Source: Pelecanus crispus
Taxonomy: Eukaryota > Chordata > Aves > Pelecaniformes > Pelecanidae
Direction of reading: 5' to 3'
Assembly (NCBI RefSeq): GCF_030463565.1
Contig: NC_134643.1
Coordinates: 7,114,657 to 7,178,656 of the forward strand
DNA: 64,000 nt
How positions within the stretch are numbered: position 1 is the stretch's first letter; each line of letters begins with the position of its first letter. Positions 13,039-25,563 of the stretch are shown piece after piece. The notes beneath the pieces were generated by a model that was not told the origin of the DNA, did not search any database, and saw nothing but the letters and a program-made list of their open reading frames with translations. The translations under genes and the position numbers were made by a program.

Positions 13039-14759
13039 GAAGCAAATGAGCCTGCCCCAAAGCTCACAAGAGTTTAATGTTTTCTTGCTGAGATTTCCTA
13101 ATTTTCCACTGTCATATGAAATTTTAAGACTCCAAATAGAAGCTATACCATCAGTCAGGATGATAAAAAAGCTTCCGTGTGATCCTGAACTATTTTTGAG
13201 CAAGGACTGAACTGGTCTAGTTAGGAAAGCTTGTTTGTTCTTGCTCAGGACAGACCTAGAAAGAATGTCATTTAGAACTATTGTTTGGTTTGGCCCCATT
13301 ACTGAAAACTGAGAATCTTTTTCAGTGATTCACAACCATTTTATAAGGTTTTTGGATAGCAAGAAGGAAAAGATATGCAAAACCTTTCCTTCTGCCATAT
13401 CTGTTCATCAGGAGAGTAACCAAGGCAAAAGCAGCAAAGGGAAAGGAGACTTGAAACAAACTGAATTGTTAAAAAGTTGCCAAAATAGTTGTTGGGGTTT
13501 TTTTTAATGAAAGATGTCATGGCTGCTTTTCCAAACTTTGTTCTTGAAAATGCTCAGGTTTTCAATCGCTAGTAAATACTTTTTTTCCAAGTAATGTTTT
13601 CAAAATTCAAAAACATGGAGAAGGAAACCACCTGGTTCAGCCACTTCAAGAGGAATACAATTTTTGCCAAAAAACTCCATGTTTGGGACTTTTGCCACAA
13701 AACTCCACTTTTGGAACATTTAGCTTCTAGCTCCTGGCAGCTCTGCGAGCCACAGGATGCTGCTTGAGACAAGTCATTCCCATTTCTCAGCCACGCAAAG
13801 CTGCAACTCCATGAGCCCCTTTTGGTGCTTTGCTCCGACAGTAACAGCACCCAGAGAAGGAGAGGGGAAAAAACCTGATATCGGACAGTAATTTACAGGC
13901 CCAGCACAGAGAAGGAGCTGGGACGTTGTCAGGAGCTGGGAGGATGGAGCTGCTGTGCTACAGCACTGCCATGGACCAGCTTACGTTGCTCTCACATCTT
14001 CAGGCAATGGGCCAGTTGCTACCGTTCTCCCCCCGACTCCAAGAATTGTCCTTTCCTCCCTTTTTTTTTCCTCTTTAAGGAAGCTTGAAAATGGAGAAGG
14101 ATGTTCTTTGGTGTCTTTTCCTGTTCCATGCAGAAGGTGGTGCTGGCGCAGGAGAAGGCATGAGCATAGTATTTCAGCTGATGGTTTTCATTGGCTAAGG
14201 AATACATTTCATTCTCAGCACCTGAAACTTGCAATTTTTTTTAATCAGAAGGGGTAAAAAACTCAGCCTTCCTCCTTTGCCTCAGTGAAATTTTGCTGGA
14301 ACTGAACATAGAAAGTCCAGTGAATGTCTTGAAAATTTTCCATGTGACTTTTTGTTTTTTAATTGGGGGGGAGGTCGTTGAAAGGGAAGTTTAAAAATTA
14401 AACTTACCACCTGTCTTTCCAGCTTGTGGGTGTCAAGCTTACAAAAATATTAACAGCAATGTTACAAATGTAGCCAAATTTAGAGCAAACATCATTTTTC
14501 ATATGAACTAACCACATTATTATCTAACTTTTAAAAATGACAGATGATAGCTATTGAAAGTAAATTATAATGAGAGTTCAGATGGAAGTGTTAGGAAAAT
14601 GCATAGGCAAGCATACAACTTAAGCTTGCAAACCGTATGTGTTGAATAGAGACTGTAAACTAAATATATTTTAAGTTAAATGAGTGAAATGTTCCCTAGA
14701 AGAGCTAAGCCCTATGAGTTCAATTAGCCATTCACATGCTGAGTTCCTAAATAGATGTC

Positions 14760-14975
14760 AAATTTCATATGTATGTGTATGCACATATTATAGATAATTA
14801 TAAAAAATTAACATTTAATTTCATTAAACATTTCGTTTCATTAAATAATATAAAATAATATAAATATATCAGTGTGTGTATATAAATATATGCATACACA
14901 CATACCCGTGGATTTATTTTTTATATATATATATATATATGCGCATGTGAACATGCACACACACGTCTATATATG
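14760..14975. repeat. AT-rich tract with (TA)n and CA/TG dinucleotides
   Basis: Contains a (TA)n run at about 14921-14940, flanked by TGCATACACACATAC on the left and GCGCATGTG, CATGCACACACACG on the right. Confidence 0.85.
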
Positions 14976-15331
14976 TTGATGTAAGCCTGCATCTTGTGCA
15001 CATATGACTGATCATATTTTGACATAATGGATTTGCAAAATAGAGTGGCAAAGACCTAAAAAATTGAACCCTGCTGCAAGGACAAATTAGCATATTGTGA
15101 GATCCCTGCAGAGGAAATCAAGCATCTATACCTTTCTGACTACAATGTGCTGCAACAAAGAGATTGCTCCAGTTGCCTGCAGCCATATTTTTAAAGATGA
15201 GAAACTAATTAGCAACATTATCAGCATATTTTTATCAAAAATTCTTTATCTTTCCCAGGTTGAAGAATGCTGTGCACAGGGAAAACGCTGACTTTAACAA
15301 CATAATGAGAGGGTATCAGTGGGTTCTTAGT

Positions 15332-15393
15332 ATAATAGTAGTAGTAGTAATAATAATAATAATAATAATAAATACTAACAACAACAATAATAG
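15332..15393. repeat. (TAG)n/(TAA)n compound microsatellite
   Basis: TAGTAGTAGTAG runs into TAATAATAATAATAATAATA, then a short ACAACAACAATAAT tail. Confidence 0.95.
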
Positions 15394-15537
15394 ATAGGAT
15401 AGGTTTCCCTTTTTCCATAGTGGTTGGTGACAGATCTCAGGTGCCTGGTATCAGTCCCTCTTCCTTTGGCCAGAAATAGAAAGATCTTAATTTAACCCCA
15501 TCCCAGTTTACTGAAAATACGCAGCGCCTGCCTCGGG

Positions 15538-15560
15538 GTGGGGTATAAAGGGATGCGAGG
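15538..15560 (+). promoter_or_regulatory. TATA-box-like motif in a GC-rich context
   Basis: TATAAAG at 15544-15550 lies within GGTGGGGTATAAAGGGATGC, with GC-rich sequence on both sides. It matches a TATA consensus, but there is no known transcript downstream and such motifs occur by chance. Confidence 0.15.
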
Positions 15561-17969
15561 GCAGAGGGGACCAGCCTTGGTGGAGTCAAGAGAAGAGGGC
15601 CCTGGAGCCAACTGCCCTCAGGTTGCACAGTGGGGAGAACAAGCTCGTCGAAAGCTGGGGAATGACTCCACACCCATGCACACGGGACAGAAGGCCCAGG
15701 GGCAACCAGAAAATCAAACCATTGGTGTAGATGCACCTTCAGGGGTGGGGGGGTGGCGCCAGGGAGAGGTAGCCTCTCCTCTCTTTTCACTGTGATGAAG
15801 ATGGAGGTGACTCCATGGTCTGTGCGTCAACAGCCCTCACTCTCAGCAAGGGTCATCAGAGACCTCTAAAGTCCAGGGACAGCAAGAGTTGCTTTGTCTA
15901 AATTTTCACAGCCGACCAGAGATTTTGAAAAGACACGTCAATATTCAGGCCAAAGAGGTGCAGGCAGTGTTAACACACTCAGAAAAGCAGCTGGCTTTAT
16001 GTAGTTCGTGTTTGCTGCTCAGTGCTGTCAACTGCCGTGATTTTACCACGAAACTCATAGTAAGTGGTGCTTTTCCTAATTGCTGGCATTGCATGCATGT
16101 ATTTTAGGTATCACCAAAAGCTTGAAAATTTCAGTCCTGTATGTTTCTCTACATGTTTCTCTTCCCTAAAAAGAAAGCAAAAGCACTTTTGGTTTTCTTT
16201 TTAACCTTAATTTTTAAATCATCATTGGGATTTACAGGAATGAAATATGATGCTGGACCTGGTGCCACTGAGCACCCAATGATGGAGGTTTCCACCATGG
16301 GTTTTAAGGTTTTATATGAGAAACCCACCTGCATACTGTGCATACCATGAGCTGCAGAAGTCAATGTTTTCACTGCTGAAGGGCCAAATTATCCCTGCTG
16401 GGACATGATCCAGGGCAGTGTAGATGCTCAAACCTGAGGCTCCAACAACTGGACTTGGGAAATGTCACAGAAGCCTGAAGAATAGTAAAAACATGGAAAT
16501 ATCTCCCGAGGGAATATGTGTCACTCAGTGCTCCTGTCAAGGAAATTGCAGAAAAATTTCAACTGACAAACATACGTACCCCAGGAGCAGCAGTACCACA
16601 GATGACAAACCCATCACACCGGGGAGCAGTGATTGCTGCACCCCTTCAAACAGCATCCTCACCACTGCGGGGCAAAGCAATTTGTAGGAGACAAACAACC
16701 ACCAGCCCATGCAAACTGCCATGCTTCCTGCAAAAATACCCTTCCACAAATCCCAAAAACAGGAATAGCCCTCCGCCCTCCCAGGAAGGGGAACAATGTG
16801 CTCTTGCCCTTTGCGTCCTGCCTGATTGCTACCAGGAGAGAGGAACCAACCCCCCCGCCCGAGAGCTTTTCCATCCAGAGAGCAGAAGACACCTGATATC
16901 AGTCCTCTGGGCTTCTGAGAGTTGCGTGACCTCTGAACTGAGTGAAATGAGTCCAGAGGGAGTGCGTATTGCCAAAAGTAATTGTAGTCACTGTGGCGAC
17001 TTCATTGCTCACACAAACCTCCTTTCTCACCTTGGAGGCCACCAGTTAAACTGAGCCCTCAAACAGTGCTGCCTGCAGCGTGGCCAGGCACCGGCAGAGA
17101 CTCGAGCAAAATCCAGGCTGCTTCACCTGCCTCTACGGCTTTTGCCTCGTCCTGCAGCCCAACGGCTGGCCAAAAGCTGAGTCTGGAAACACGCCTGGTT
17201 GCATGTCAAGGCAGAGGGGCTGCAGGGAGAGCAGGGCTATAAAAATCACTGGAAATCTATGTAGCATCTATGTTGCACCTAAAATGTTTTCACTGTGGAT
17301 TTAATCAAAGCATCCTACAAGTCCCACATATTTGGAGCATTTTATTTGAAAAACAAATGAGGTGGTGAGTCGATGTCAGAGCTCAGCTCTGAGGCACCAG
17401 ATTTAAATAACATTGGGGGATTTTGGTCCCTGGGGTCCCATCAGAGTCAGCAGAGCCCATAAAGCAAGTCAGCTCTGCTGAAAGTTGAGCTTGGGGCATG
17501 GAGCTGGCATATATGACATGGGACCTAAGGAAGATCTCTACTCTTCTGGACTGACACCTGCGTTTGGTCAAACAAATCGAGCCCTGACTGTCTCATCTGC
17601 TGCACTGCTCTCTAGACTGACTTCATCTCCACTGAAAATAATAGGAGCTAAAAGACTTAAGCATACACATGGAGACCGAATGTAGGTGTCACTTCAGACT
17701 GAATCCCACCCTGAGTGCTAGAACTAAAAGGACAACTCATCCTTTGTTATCCATCTGCTTTGTGTTGCAGATTTCCATTTTGCCCATCCCCAGAGATGGG
17801 AGAGCAGCCATAGGATGAAGACAGACATCAGCTGGGATGGCCACTGGCCAGCAAACTGACAGGCATCACAGACAGATGGAAGTAGTTCATGGCGATTACC
17901 AAACCAGCTCAGCAACTCCTGAAGCTGCCCAGAGACTGTGGCCAAAGCTGGGACAGAGCTATAGACTTG

Positions 17970-17974
17970 CTGAT
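17970..17974. repeat. Target-site duplication CTGAT, left copy
   Basis: Identical to 19150-19154 and adjacent to the terminal TG/CA of the 1,175-bp LTR. Confidence 0.8.
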
Positions 17975-19149
17975 TGCTGTGGTTTAACCCGGCAGGCAGC
18001 TAAACACCACACAGATGCTCTAACTCCCCGTCTCAACTGGACAGGGGAGAGAAAATATAACAAAAAAGCTCGTGTGTCAAGATAAGGACAGGGACATCAC
18101 TCACCAATTACTGTCATGGGCAAACAGACTCGACTTGGAGAAAATCAGTTTAATTTATTACCAATCAAAACTGAGTAGGGTAATGAGAAATAAAACCAAA
18201 TCTTAAAACACCTTCCCCCCACCCCTCCCTTCTTCCCAGGCTCAACTTCACTCCCAATTTTCTCTACCTCTTCCCCCCGGGCAGCATGGGGGGATGGGGA
18301 ATGGGGGTTGCAGTCAGTTCATCACACATCATCTCTGCTGCTCCTTCCTCCTCAGGGGAGGACTCCTCACACTCTTCCCCTGCTGCAGCGCGGGGTCCCT
18401 CCCACGGGAGACAGTCCTCCATGATCTTCTCCAACGTGGGTCCTTCCCACGGGCTGCAGTTCTTCATGAACTGCTGCAGCTGCAGTGTGGGTCCCTTCCA
18501 CGGGGTGCAGTCCTTCAGGAGCAGACTGCTCCAGCGTGGGTCCCCCACGGGGTCACAAGTCCTGCCAGCAAACCGGCTCCAGCCTGGGCTCCTCTCTCCA
18601 TGGGGCCACAGGTCCAGCCAGGAGCCTGCTCCAGCGTGGGCTTCCCACGGGGTCACAGCCTCCTTCGGGCACATCCCCCTGCTCCGGCGTGGGGCACTCC
18701 CTGGGCTGCAGGTGGATCTTTGCTCCACCATGGACCTCCATGGGTGCAGGGGCACAGCTGCCTCACCATGGGCTGCACCATGGGCTGCAGGAGAATCTCT
18801 GCTCCAGTGCCTGGAGCACCCCCTTGCCCTCCTTCTGCACCCACCTTGGCATCTGCAGAGTCGCTCCTCTCACATATTCTCACTCCTCGCTCCAGCTGCA
18901 GTTTGTGTCCTGGTGTTTGGTTTTTTTGTTTGGTTGGTTTTCTTTTCCCCCCTTCTTAAATATGTTATCCCAGAGGTGCTACCGCTGTCGCTGATGGGCT
19001 CAGCCTTGGCCAGCGGTGGGTCCATCTTGGAGCTGGGTGGCATTGGCTCTATCGGACATCGGGGAAGCTTCTAGCAGCTTCTCACAGAAGCCATCCCTGT
19101 AGCCTCCCCCTGCCCCACTACCAAAACCTTGGCATGCAAACCCAACACA
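17975..19149 (-). mobile_element. Solo LTR, second endogenous retrovirus family, with internal repeats
   Basis: A 1,175-bp element, sense on minus. It starts TGTGTTGGGTTTGCATGCCA and ends GGGTTAAACCACAGCA. It is flanked by perfect 5-bp duplications CTGAT at 17970-17974 and 19150-19154. On the minus strand it has a TATA-like ATTTAAGAAG near 18955 and an AATAAA at 18159-18154. The middle (about 18370-18830) is a degenerate array of units carrying CTCCAGCGTGGG and CCCACGGG, roughly 45-60 bp apart. I recognise this as a widespread long bird LTR, but cannot give a family name. Long open frames on both strands arise from the GC-rich array and are not genes. Confidence 0.9.
18370..18830 (-). repeat. 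Degenerate tandem array inside the 1,175-bp LTR
   Basis: At least six related units, each holding a variant of CTCCAGCGTGGG followed by CCCACGGG or CCATGGG and a CTGCAG-rich segment, on the plus strand. Spacing varies from about 45 to 60 bp. The arrangement is typical of the U3 part of this LTR type as I recall it. Confidence 0.75.
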
Positions 19150-19154
19150 CTGAT
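19150..19154. repeat. Target-site duplication CTGAT, right copy
   Basis: Identical to 17970-17974. Confidence 0.8.
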
Positions 19155-19639
19155 CTAGGATGTGCCTTCTGGTGAGACCAAAGGATGCCTCTGTTGTGAT
19201 GGACAGGCCGTGTCAACTGCGCAAGTGGTTCGCATGGCTGGCAGGCTTTTTGCTAGTGCAATATAGAGCCGGAGAGGTTTCCACTTCCGTCTTATCCCTC
19301 TGCTCACCCCAGAGCTGTGGTCTCAGGAGCAACTGAGGACCCACCAGTCACCAGTTCAAGGGTTCAAATACAGCCATTTGCAGATCCTTCCAGTTGGGTG
19401 TTTGCCAACAGGGTTATGAAGCACTTGTACAAAAACAGAGATGCTGTCTTTCTTCCTGATGAGTCCAAGTTGCGTACTCTATCATGGTCATCCATAGATG
19501 ATGCTTAAGAAAACATCTGTGAAAGAGCAGAGGGCCTGAGAGGTGCAATACTGCTGAGCTCAAAGGGGCAGCGGCAACAACTCTGCTGAAACACCACCCA
19601 AAATCTTCAGCACTCCCAGGAATGCTGGACCAGTTAAAA

Positions 19640-20062
19640 AGAAGTAAGACTTTTAAAAGGTTGACAAATTTTCAGAGGCCTTAAAAATACAGCCTATTGG
19701 GAAACCTGGAAAGCCTGAAGAAGCAAGAACTACCAAGAGACAAGGCAACAGCCTTCTGGCACGTGAAAAGCATGCTGCAAAAAGGCAAGGGACAATCTGT
19801 TTTCCATGTCTGTGGCATATAGGACAAGAATTAATGGAATGAAGTTAAGAAGAGGGAGATTCAGTTTAGACATGAGCAAAAACTTTCCAGTGGTTGGGAT
19901 AGCAGAGAACTGGAATAAATGTTTCTGACAAGGTGGACTCTACATCATTAAAAGCAGGTTTTAAACAGATTTTTAAAACAAGTCAAGAAAAAAGCAGCTC
20001 TCAGGAGTGCTACTGGCAGAGCTGGTACTCTTTCATTCCTTCCAGCACTATAATTCTGTAAG
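19640..20062 (+). mobile_element. Older CR1-type LINE 3' fragment
   Basis: Diverged CR1-like tail on plus: ATAGGACAAGAATTAATGG, GAGATTCAGTTTAGACATGA, GAGAACTGGAATAAATG, CATCATTAAAAGCAGG and, at the end, TTCCTTCCAGCACTATAATT followed by CTGTAAGTC. The order and wording follow the CR1 3' consensus but with more changes than the copy at 2.9 kb, suggesting an older subfamily. The left edge is uncertain. Confidence 0.75.
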
Positions 20063-20959
20063 TCAGTGTAAATACCCGTTACAAAGTGTACATGCTCTTT
20101 TGAAAGCTTGCTTTTAAACATGGTGCAGAGACAAAAAAATGGAAACTTGTATGAGGGAAGACTGCATAAGGAATACTGAGAGGTTTATGGCCCTATAACT
20201 TTGGGGGTTTAGAATAATATAGTGTATGATAGGTAACTATTTACAGGGTCATGTTATTTACATGGTTTTATATATTCTAATAGTGACTTACTAGCAAACT
20301 GCCTGGTTCTTTTTGAAGCTGTGAGCTACTAATATTTATCAAAATATTGTGTATAAGAATGATGCTTAAGTCTGGAAAAAAAACTTTCTGCATGTCCCAA
20401 GTGGGCGAATTTCTGCTCTGAGATTCAGCAAAAAATTTGCAACTGCTTCTGCATACCCTGTTTCAGCACATAGCTGGTATGAGTTACGGTGGCCTTGGGA
20501 ATGTGGGATCTTTCAGCAGCCTGCTCACCTACTCTGATGCAGTTCTTCACCTTGATAAATTTCTCTTATACATAGATACAGGCACACACATACGCATAGA
20601 GGTATTTAAAGTCAACGCCCAATAAGTGGAAACAAAGAATATTATTTGAGATGGGCCTAACAGATTGGATTAAAAAAAATAAATTAAACCAGCAACTAAC
20701 AGCCCTTGAGTACCCATGTGCCAAGTTTAATCCCCTCGTTAATTAAAAATGGCTGAATTATAACCCCTTTCAAAAATTAGGTTTACAGTGGAAATGCCAA
20801 CTGAACAGACCCTTCACTGTAACAGCCCTGCTGGTGCCTCCAGAACACAATCGCAGAACGACAAAACATATTGGCACCTCCTGGATATGCAATTGAAATA
20901 TTCGCTCGGTGCCGTCTCTTCCTGTTAATTGCTGTGTGGAAAGTGGTCCCCGTACAACC

Positions 20960-21290
20960 TCTTTATCTATCTGCTTCAGAAGCACCGTCTACCACCACAC
21001 ACACTCGAGGGGCACGGTTGGCCAGGCTGTCGGGCTCGAGTGCCAAGTCCGGCAAAGTCGCCAAGTCCGTTCTCCCCTCCCCAAAAGCGGCAGCTGGATT
21101 GCCGCTTGGCTGCCGGGCTGGCGCCGTGGTTTGCTCTGCTCTTGGCTGGCGTGGGGCTGTGCAACAGCTTGCACACCTCGCTGGGCGGGATGCTCGCTGC
21201 CACCGTTGCTGCTGGGCTGGCTCAGCAGCCTCTCCTTGCTTTTCAGGAGACGAGTACTCCCGAGGTCCCCACTTTACTAGTTTTTCTCCT
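20960..21290. promoter_or_regulatory. CpG-rich patch, possible small CpG island
   Basis: About 330 bp with dense CpGs (CTCGAGG, GTCGGGCTCGAG, GTCCGGC, GTCGCC, GGCGCCG, GGGCGGG, CTCGCTG) in otherwise AT-rich DNA. It has open frames in several frames on both strands, as expected of stop-poor GC-rich sequence. A plus-strand acceptor-like TTGCTTTTCAG/GAG sits at its right end (near 21246). No gene family is recognised. Confidence 0.25.
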
Positions 21291-24159
21291 TTGAATACCA
21301 GCAATGTAATGCTAAAAACCTCACCTGCTTTGAAAACCAGTTTGCTTTTCTGTGCATTGCATCCTCTCCTGTCCATTTTCTCTGTTTTCCACTTAAATCA
21401 AGAGCTTTATGCAGCAGGGTTGCCCTTAATTACGAGTTTCTTCAATACCTTGTAGGATGCAACAGCACCCTGATATCAGCTTGTAAAACCCATCAGGCTA
21501 AGGGTAGATGCAGGCTGTAAAATGGCTTCTGCCTTTGCAGACGAATTCCCTGTATGAATTCAGGACCAGGGGCCAGATCTCCGCTGGAGCCGTGCCAGCC
21601 CACACCAGCTGTCAACACAGCCACAGAAGAGCAAGTATTTCTGTTCCACCCCGTCTCATCATCACAACTGTCAGCTCAGGCCCCACCATAGAATATTTAT
21701 TAGTAGTGACAACAGGAAAGAATAGAAATATCAACTCCTAGGTTGACTTTTGCAATGTCACTAGGTAAAAAATTTACAATTTGTCCTCATAAAGTGATTG
21801 AACATGTTGGGAAAGATACAGGAAAAAACCATCCTTGGGGCTCAGGGGCAGGTTTACTTTTTGTTTAATGAAGGATTGGCAAAGGACTTACACGGCATGA
21901 AGCTTGACATCTCTCTCAAATTCATATACAGAATTGGGAAACAGAGCAATCAGTGAAAGCACCAAAGTATTGGCATATCTGTGGGTCTGACCATGCAGAA
22001 ATTATAAACAATAAAGCACTGAGTGTTGCTCTGTACTGGGAGACAGTATAAGTGTTTGTATTTACATACCAGCCATCATCAAGGCTTAATCAAAGTGTTT
22101 CCAATTTCATTTTATTGTAGTTTGTATTGTGTTTATGTGTTGGAAATCAAGGCACAGAGCCTGCAAGTCAGAGTGAAAAAAAGGACAGTGAGGTGCAAGT
22201 GGAATTCAGGTGCCTAAATACACAGCAAGCAATATTTAAAACTCCCTGCTCTGCTGCTGTCTAAACTTAGAGATATCTAAGTGCCCAAAGTATAATTCTT
22301 CATTAATCAAAAATTCCTTCATTCCTCTCCTTTACAGGGTGCCAAACCATTCACCATCCCCACTGGCGGGCCCTCAGTCCAAGCCCCCACCAAGCATGGC
22401 CCCCTCCATGCCACAGCCAAGCCTTGCCATGCTCCAGCACCTCCCCTTCCCGCCAACCTGGGGCCAATCCCAGGGCAAAAGATGAAAGACTCCCTGTGTC
22501 GCTGGCTGTGGCCCATGCCTGATTGGAGGAGCTTCTCCCACATTTGGGACAAAAAGGGAGTTAAGCTTGATCTGTGTGGTCTGCCCTTGGCCCAGCAACC
22601 ACCCAGCTGGCTTTGGCATCATCCTGTTCCCACCTGGAGGATGGCTGTCGCCGACTCTTGTTTGGAGTCCCTAAACCCCAACCAGCAAACGAGGAGTAGA
22701 GGTCCTTGGGTTTCTTGCTGGGGAGACACATTTCCAGGTGCCCCATGGGGACTCCAGCCCCGAGCGCTCTGCCTATGGCTGTAAAGGCTCTCTGCGTCAG
22801 GGCCCGTGTCAACTGACTTCCTATCCGGGCTGCTAATAAGAAGTCTCTTGACTAGGAAGACACCACCGCAGAGAACAAACCATCTCCGGCTGAACTGATT
22901 ATATTTACTGTAAAACATGGAAGCAAATGAAATCTCTGATTGAGAGAGAAGGAGAAAGCTTTTAATCCCACTCTATAATGCTTGCCGGATTGACAAGTCT
23001 AGAAATACAAATGGAAGAGTAATTACACAAGACTCACTTATGTCACTGTTCAGATTTATTTTTTCAAATGTAAGAAAGAGAAAGAGACAGAAAAGGCCTG
23101 GCTTGTTATATTGGTTTCCATAGCTGTTAGTGCAAATTGATTAGAAATCTAAGTTCAAGATGTACCAAACTACTCAACAAATCTTCTCTTCTTAGCTGTG
23201 GCACAATCACAGCATTATGGATTGACACAAGAGAAAGGAAAAAATAAAAGGAAGGAAATAGCAATTTGGGGCAAAGTCATATTTTCATTGTTACAAGTCC
23301 TATAGCTCTTCATGGAGGAAGGGGGAAATGTGTATGCTACCTGATTCCAATCATTTTAAAGTTATGGGAGAGATCTTTAAAAATATCCATTAAAATCTTT
23401 TAATTCAGTCGGTAAACAAAAGTGATAGAGAGAACCAAGCACTGAAGTGTCTGGCAACTTACAGCCACTAAATATTAGGAAAAGATACGTCAGGGCTTTG
23501 GGTCAGACTTGAGCTCAGCATGAACGCATTTCTTCGAGGGCCCTTGAGGACACTGTACTTTTTAATTGGACTTTACTTCCAGTTTGAGTCCCGAGTATCC
23601 ATCACACAAGGCATTTTTTAAAAAAACAGCATAGACAAGATGCATCTTGCCTAATTCAAAACATCCATGCTGGAGACATCTGTGTCTTACCAAGTCTCCC
23701 ATCCTCTGTAACCGAGAAGAGAAGCAGGCACTTTTACAGCACTCTCAGCTGACCTATTTTAGATACTGCTTTTAGGGCAAGATGAATCATGCCTTGAATG
23801 TGCCAATTTCCCTGTGGTGCCAAAGCAAGACCAGACAACCAGTTTATTTGCTCAGATGAATCCCACGTGGCTGGAGCTGATAGACTTGTGCTACAATCTG
23901 GCTGAATGTGAACTGTCTCTGGTCCCAAGTCTTACATCATCCTATGGAGATGTGAGTTGGATATATTAGCTTGGGTAGTTATGCACTAATTCCATGATAT
24001 ACCACCAGTGCCAGAGCTGTCTTGCATCTGGCCAGTTAAACAATTAGGTGGAAGAAATCAGCTCTGCATATACTTACCCATTCACACACCTTCAATGCAG
24101 TAAAGAAACTACCACTGCTTCGGCGTTGCTGTATTAATGGGAAGGGCCACGCGAAGCAA
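21291..24159. other. Intergenic, includes a GC-rich block
   Basis: The block at about 22,320-22,890 is GC-rich, with open frames on both strands and no family match. The rest is AT-rich without recognisable features. Confidence 0.55.
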
Positions 24160-24275
24160 AGGAAACAGCAAATGCAAAAGCAACTTGCCCAAAGTCATAG
24201 TGGAAGCATGATGAACGTAGGACTAGAAGCCACTTCTCCCAGCCCCCTTCCTGCCCACTTGCATTATCTTTGGAA
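24160..24275 (+). repeat. MIR/CORE-SINE-like relic
   Basis: AACTTGCCCAAAGTCATAGT followed by GGACTAGAAGCC, CTCCCAGCCCCCTTCCTG and CACTTGCATTATC follows the 3' part of MIR-type CORE-SINEs, where CTTGCCCAAGGTCACA is followed by a short variable part and CCAGCCCCCTGC. It is an old, short copy. Confidence 0.55.
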
Positions 24276-25558
24276 ACCTTTCACCCTCCCTGGGAAATCC
24301 GGCCCTTTGTGTTTGAAGAGCAGACCAGCTATGAGATGTTTTCAGGAGCCTCCAGACCTCTTGTTGCTCTCGGAACAATTGCAGCACCAGTCCGTGGACT
24401 GCAGTGAGCGAGTGTAGCTGTGCCTTGGTGGGTCCTTAGAAGTGAGGCTGAAAAGCAGCGACTGTCCCCAGATATCATCAGTGCTGCCCTAACGGCAGCG
24501 TGCTGACAATTGCCATGGTCTGCTAATGAATCTGGATGGTTTCCTTTGAGAAACAAATCACCTTAAATTTTTAAGTTGTCCCCAGAGCTCTTATTTTGTA
24601 AAGCCTGAATCAAACAATGGCAGATTCAGCCTAATTCCAGGAATGTTGGTATAGATCTGTAGTGGGAATAATTTGCATTTTCAGTTTTTGTTTCTTGGTG
24701 GATGTATATTAATGCTCCAGATAGCAGTATCAAGAAAATAATTTACATTCCAGTCTTTCCTCCTTTGATGAGAACTTTTTCTGAAAGGCGGCTTTATAGG
24801 TAAAGATTCAGCTTGCACAGGGACATTGAATATTGAACAGGAGCTTTCCTTCCAAATTTTGTTTCCAGCAAGGGCTTAAGAAAGATAACAAGAGTTTTGT
24901 ATGTCTGATTAAAAAGCCAACACTCCAAACTATGTGTATGTAGGTTTTTGGTATGATTTCTGTTACGGTCATAATCAGCTGCTTGCCCATTCCAGCTGCT
25001 AAAGCACAGTAGACAAGACTTGAATTCCAAATATTATCATCACCACCATAGTATTCTGTGCACAGATCCCCAAAGGTAATTAAAGAAGTTTGAGGCTCTG
25101 ACTCCAAAGGCCAGGTCCATAAATAATTTCAGCTCTCACAATTAGGTGACATTGTGTTTTGAGACTTTCGTACTGCGGGGAGTGAATCCAAAAGCTGCCT
25201 TGCCTCCAACAGACAGGGAGAGATCAGGGCACTCCAGAGAGGGAATGGAAAATAGCCCCCCCAAACACACACAGAGAGCAGAAAGTCATGTTAGGCCAAG
25301 CTTGTAGAAGATGCTGCACACAGGGACACATCTGCAATCTCACCTCTCTTGGAGGCTCCTCACCCAGGCTTGCAGGGAAGCAGCTCCATCTCCTCAGGGT
25401 CTTTGGACAGAATCCTGCTTCTCTCCTGCATGCCAGTATTAAAACCTGTGTTAAACCCAAACACAACCTGCACACAAGCAACAGAAGGTGCTTTAACTGA
25501 AAGGTGACAAAGCAAAGACCCTTTGCTATGCTGACTGTTTGGCTCAATATTCCCATGA
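24276..25558. other. Intergenic, nothing supported
   Basis: No gene or repeat recognised. Confidence 0.6.
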
Positions 25559-25563
25559 ACATC
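25559..25563. repeat. Target-site duplication ACATC, left copy
   Basis: Matches 26097-26101 exactly and borders the TGT...ACA termini of the 533-bp LTR. Confidence 0.85.

Larger units (their letters stand above)
10786..17969. other. Intergenic, mixed GC content
   Basis: GC-rich islands of a few hundred bases (around 11.4-11.6, 15.5-15.8 and 16.5-17.1 kb) alternate with AT-rich sequence and the microsatellites at 14.9 and 15.35 kb. No recognisable gene; the longest frame (16518-17054, plus) is treated as chance. Confidence 0.55.

Noticed and set aside
12811..13299. A 162-codon minus frame
   Set aside because: Crosses a poly(A) tract that gives an F-rich run. No domain recognised.
16518..17054. 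A 178-codon plus-strand frame with a C2H2-like pattern near its end (C-x2-C-x11-H-x3-H)
   Set aside because: The spacing differs from the classical x12 linker, there is only one such motif, the frame lies in GC-rich stop-poor DNA, other long frames overlap it, and no family resemblance is seen elsewhere in it.
18286..19074. Frames of 262, 221 and 169 codons on plus and 163 on minus
   Set aside because: They fall wholly within the 1,175-bp solo LTR and are produced by its GC-rich repeat array.
20871..21455. A 194-codon plus frame with overlapping frames of 121-137 codons
   Set aside because: Multiple frames on both strands are open at once in a CpG-rich patch, so openness is not evidence of coding. 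No recognisable domain.
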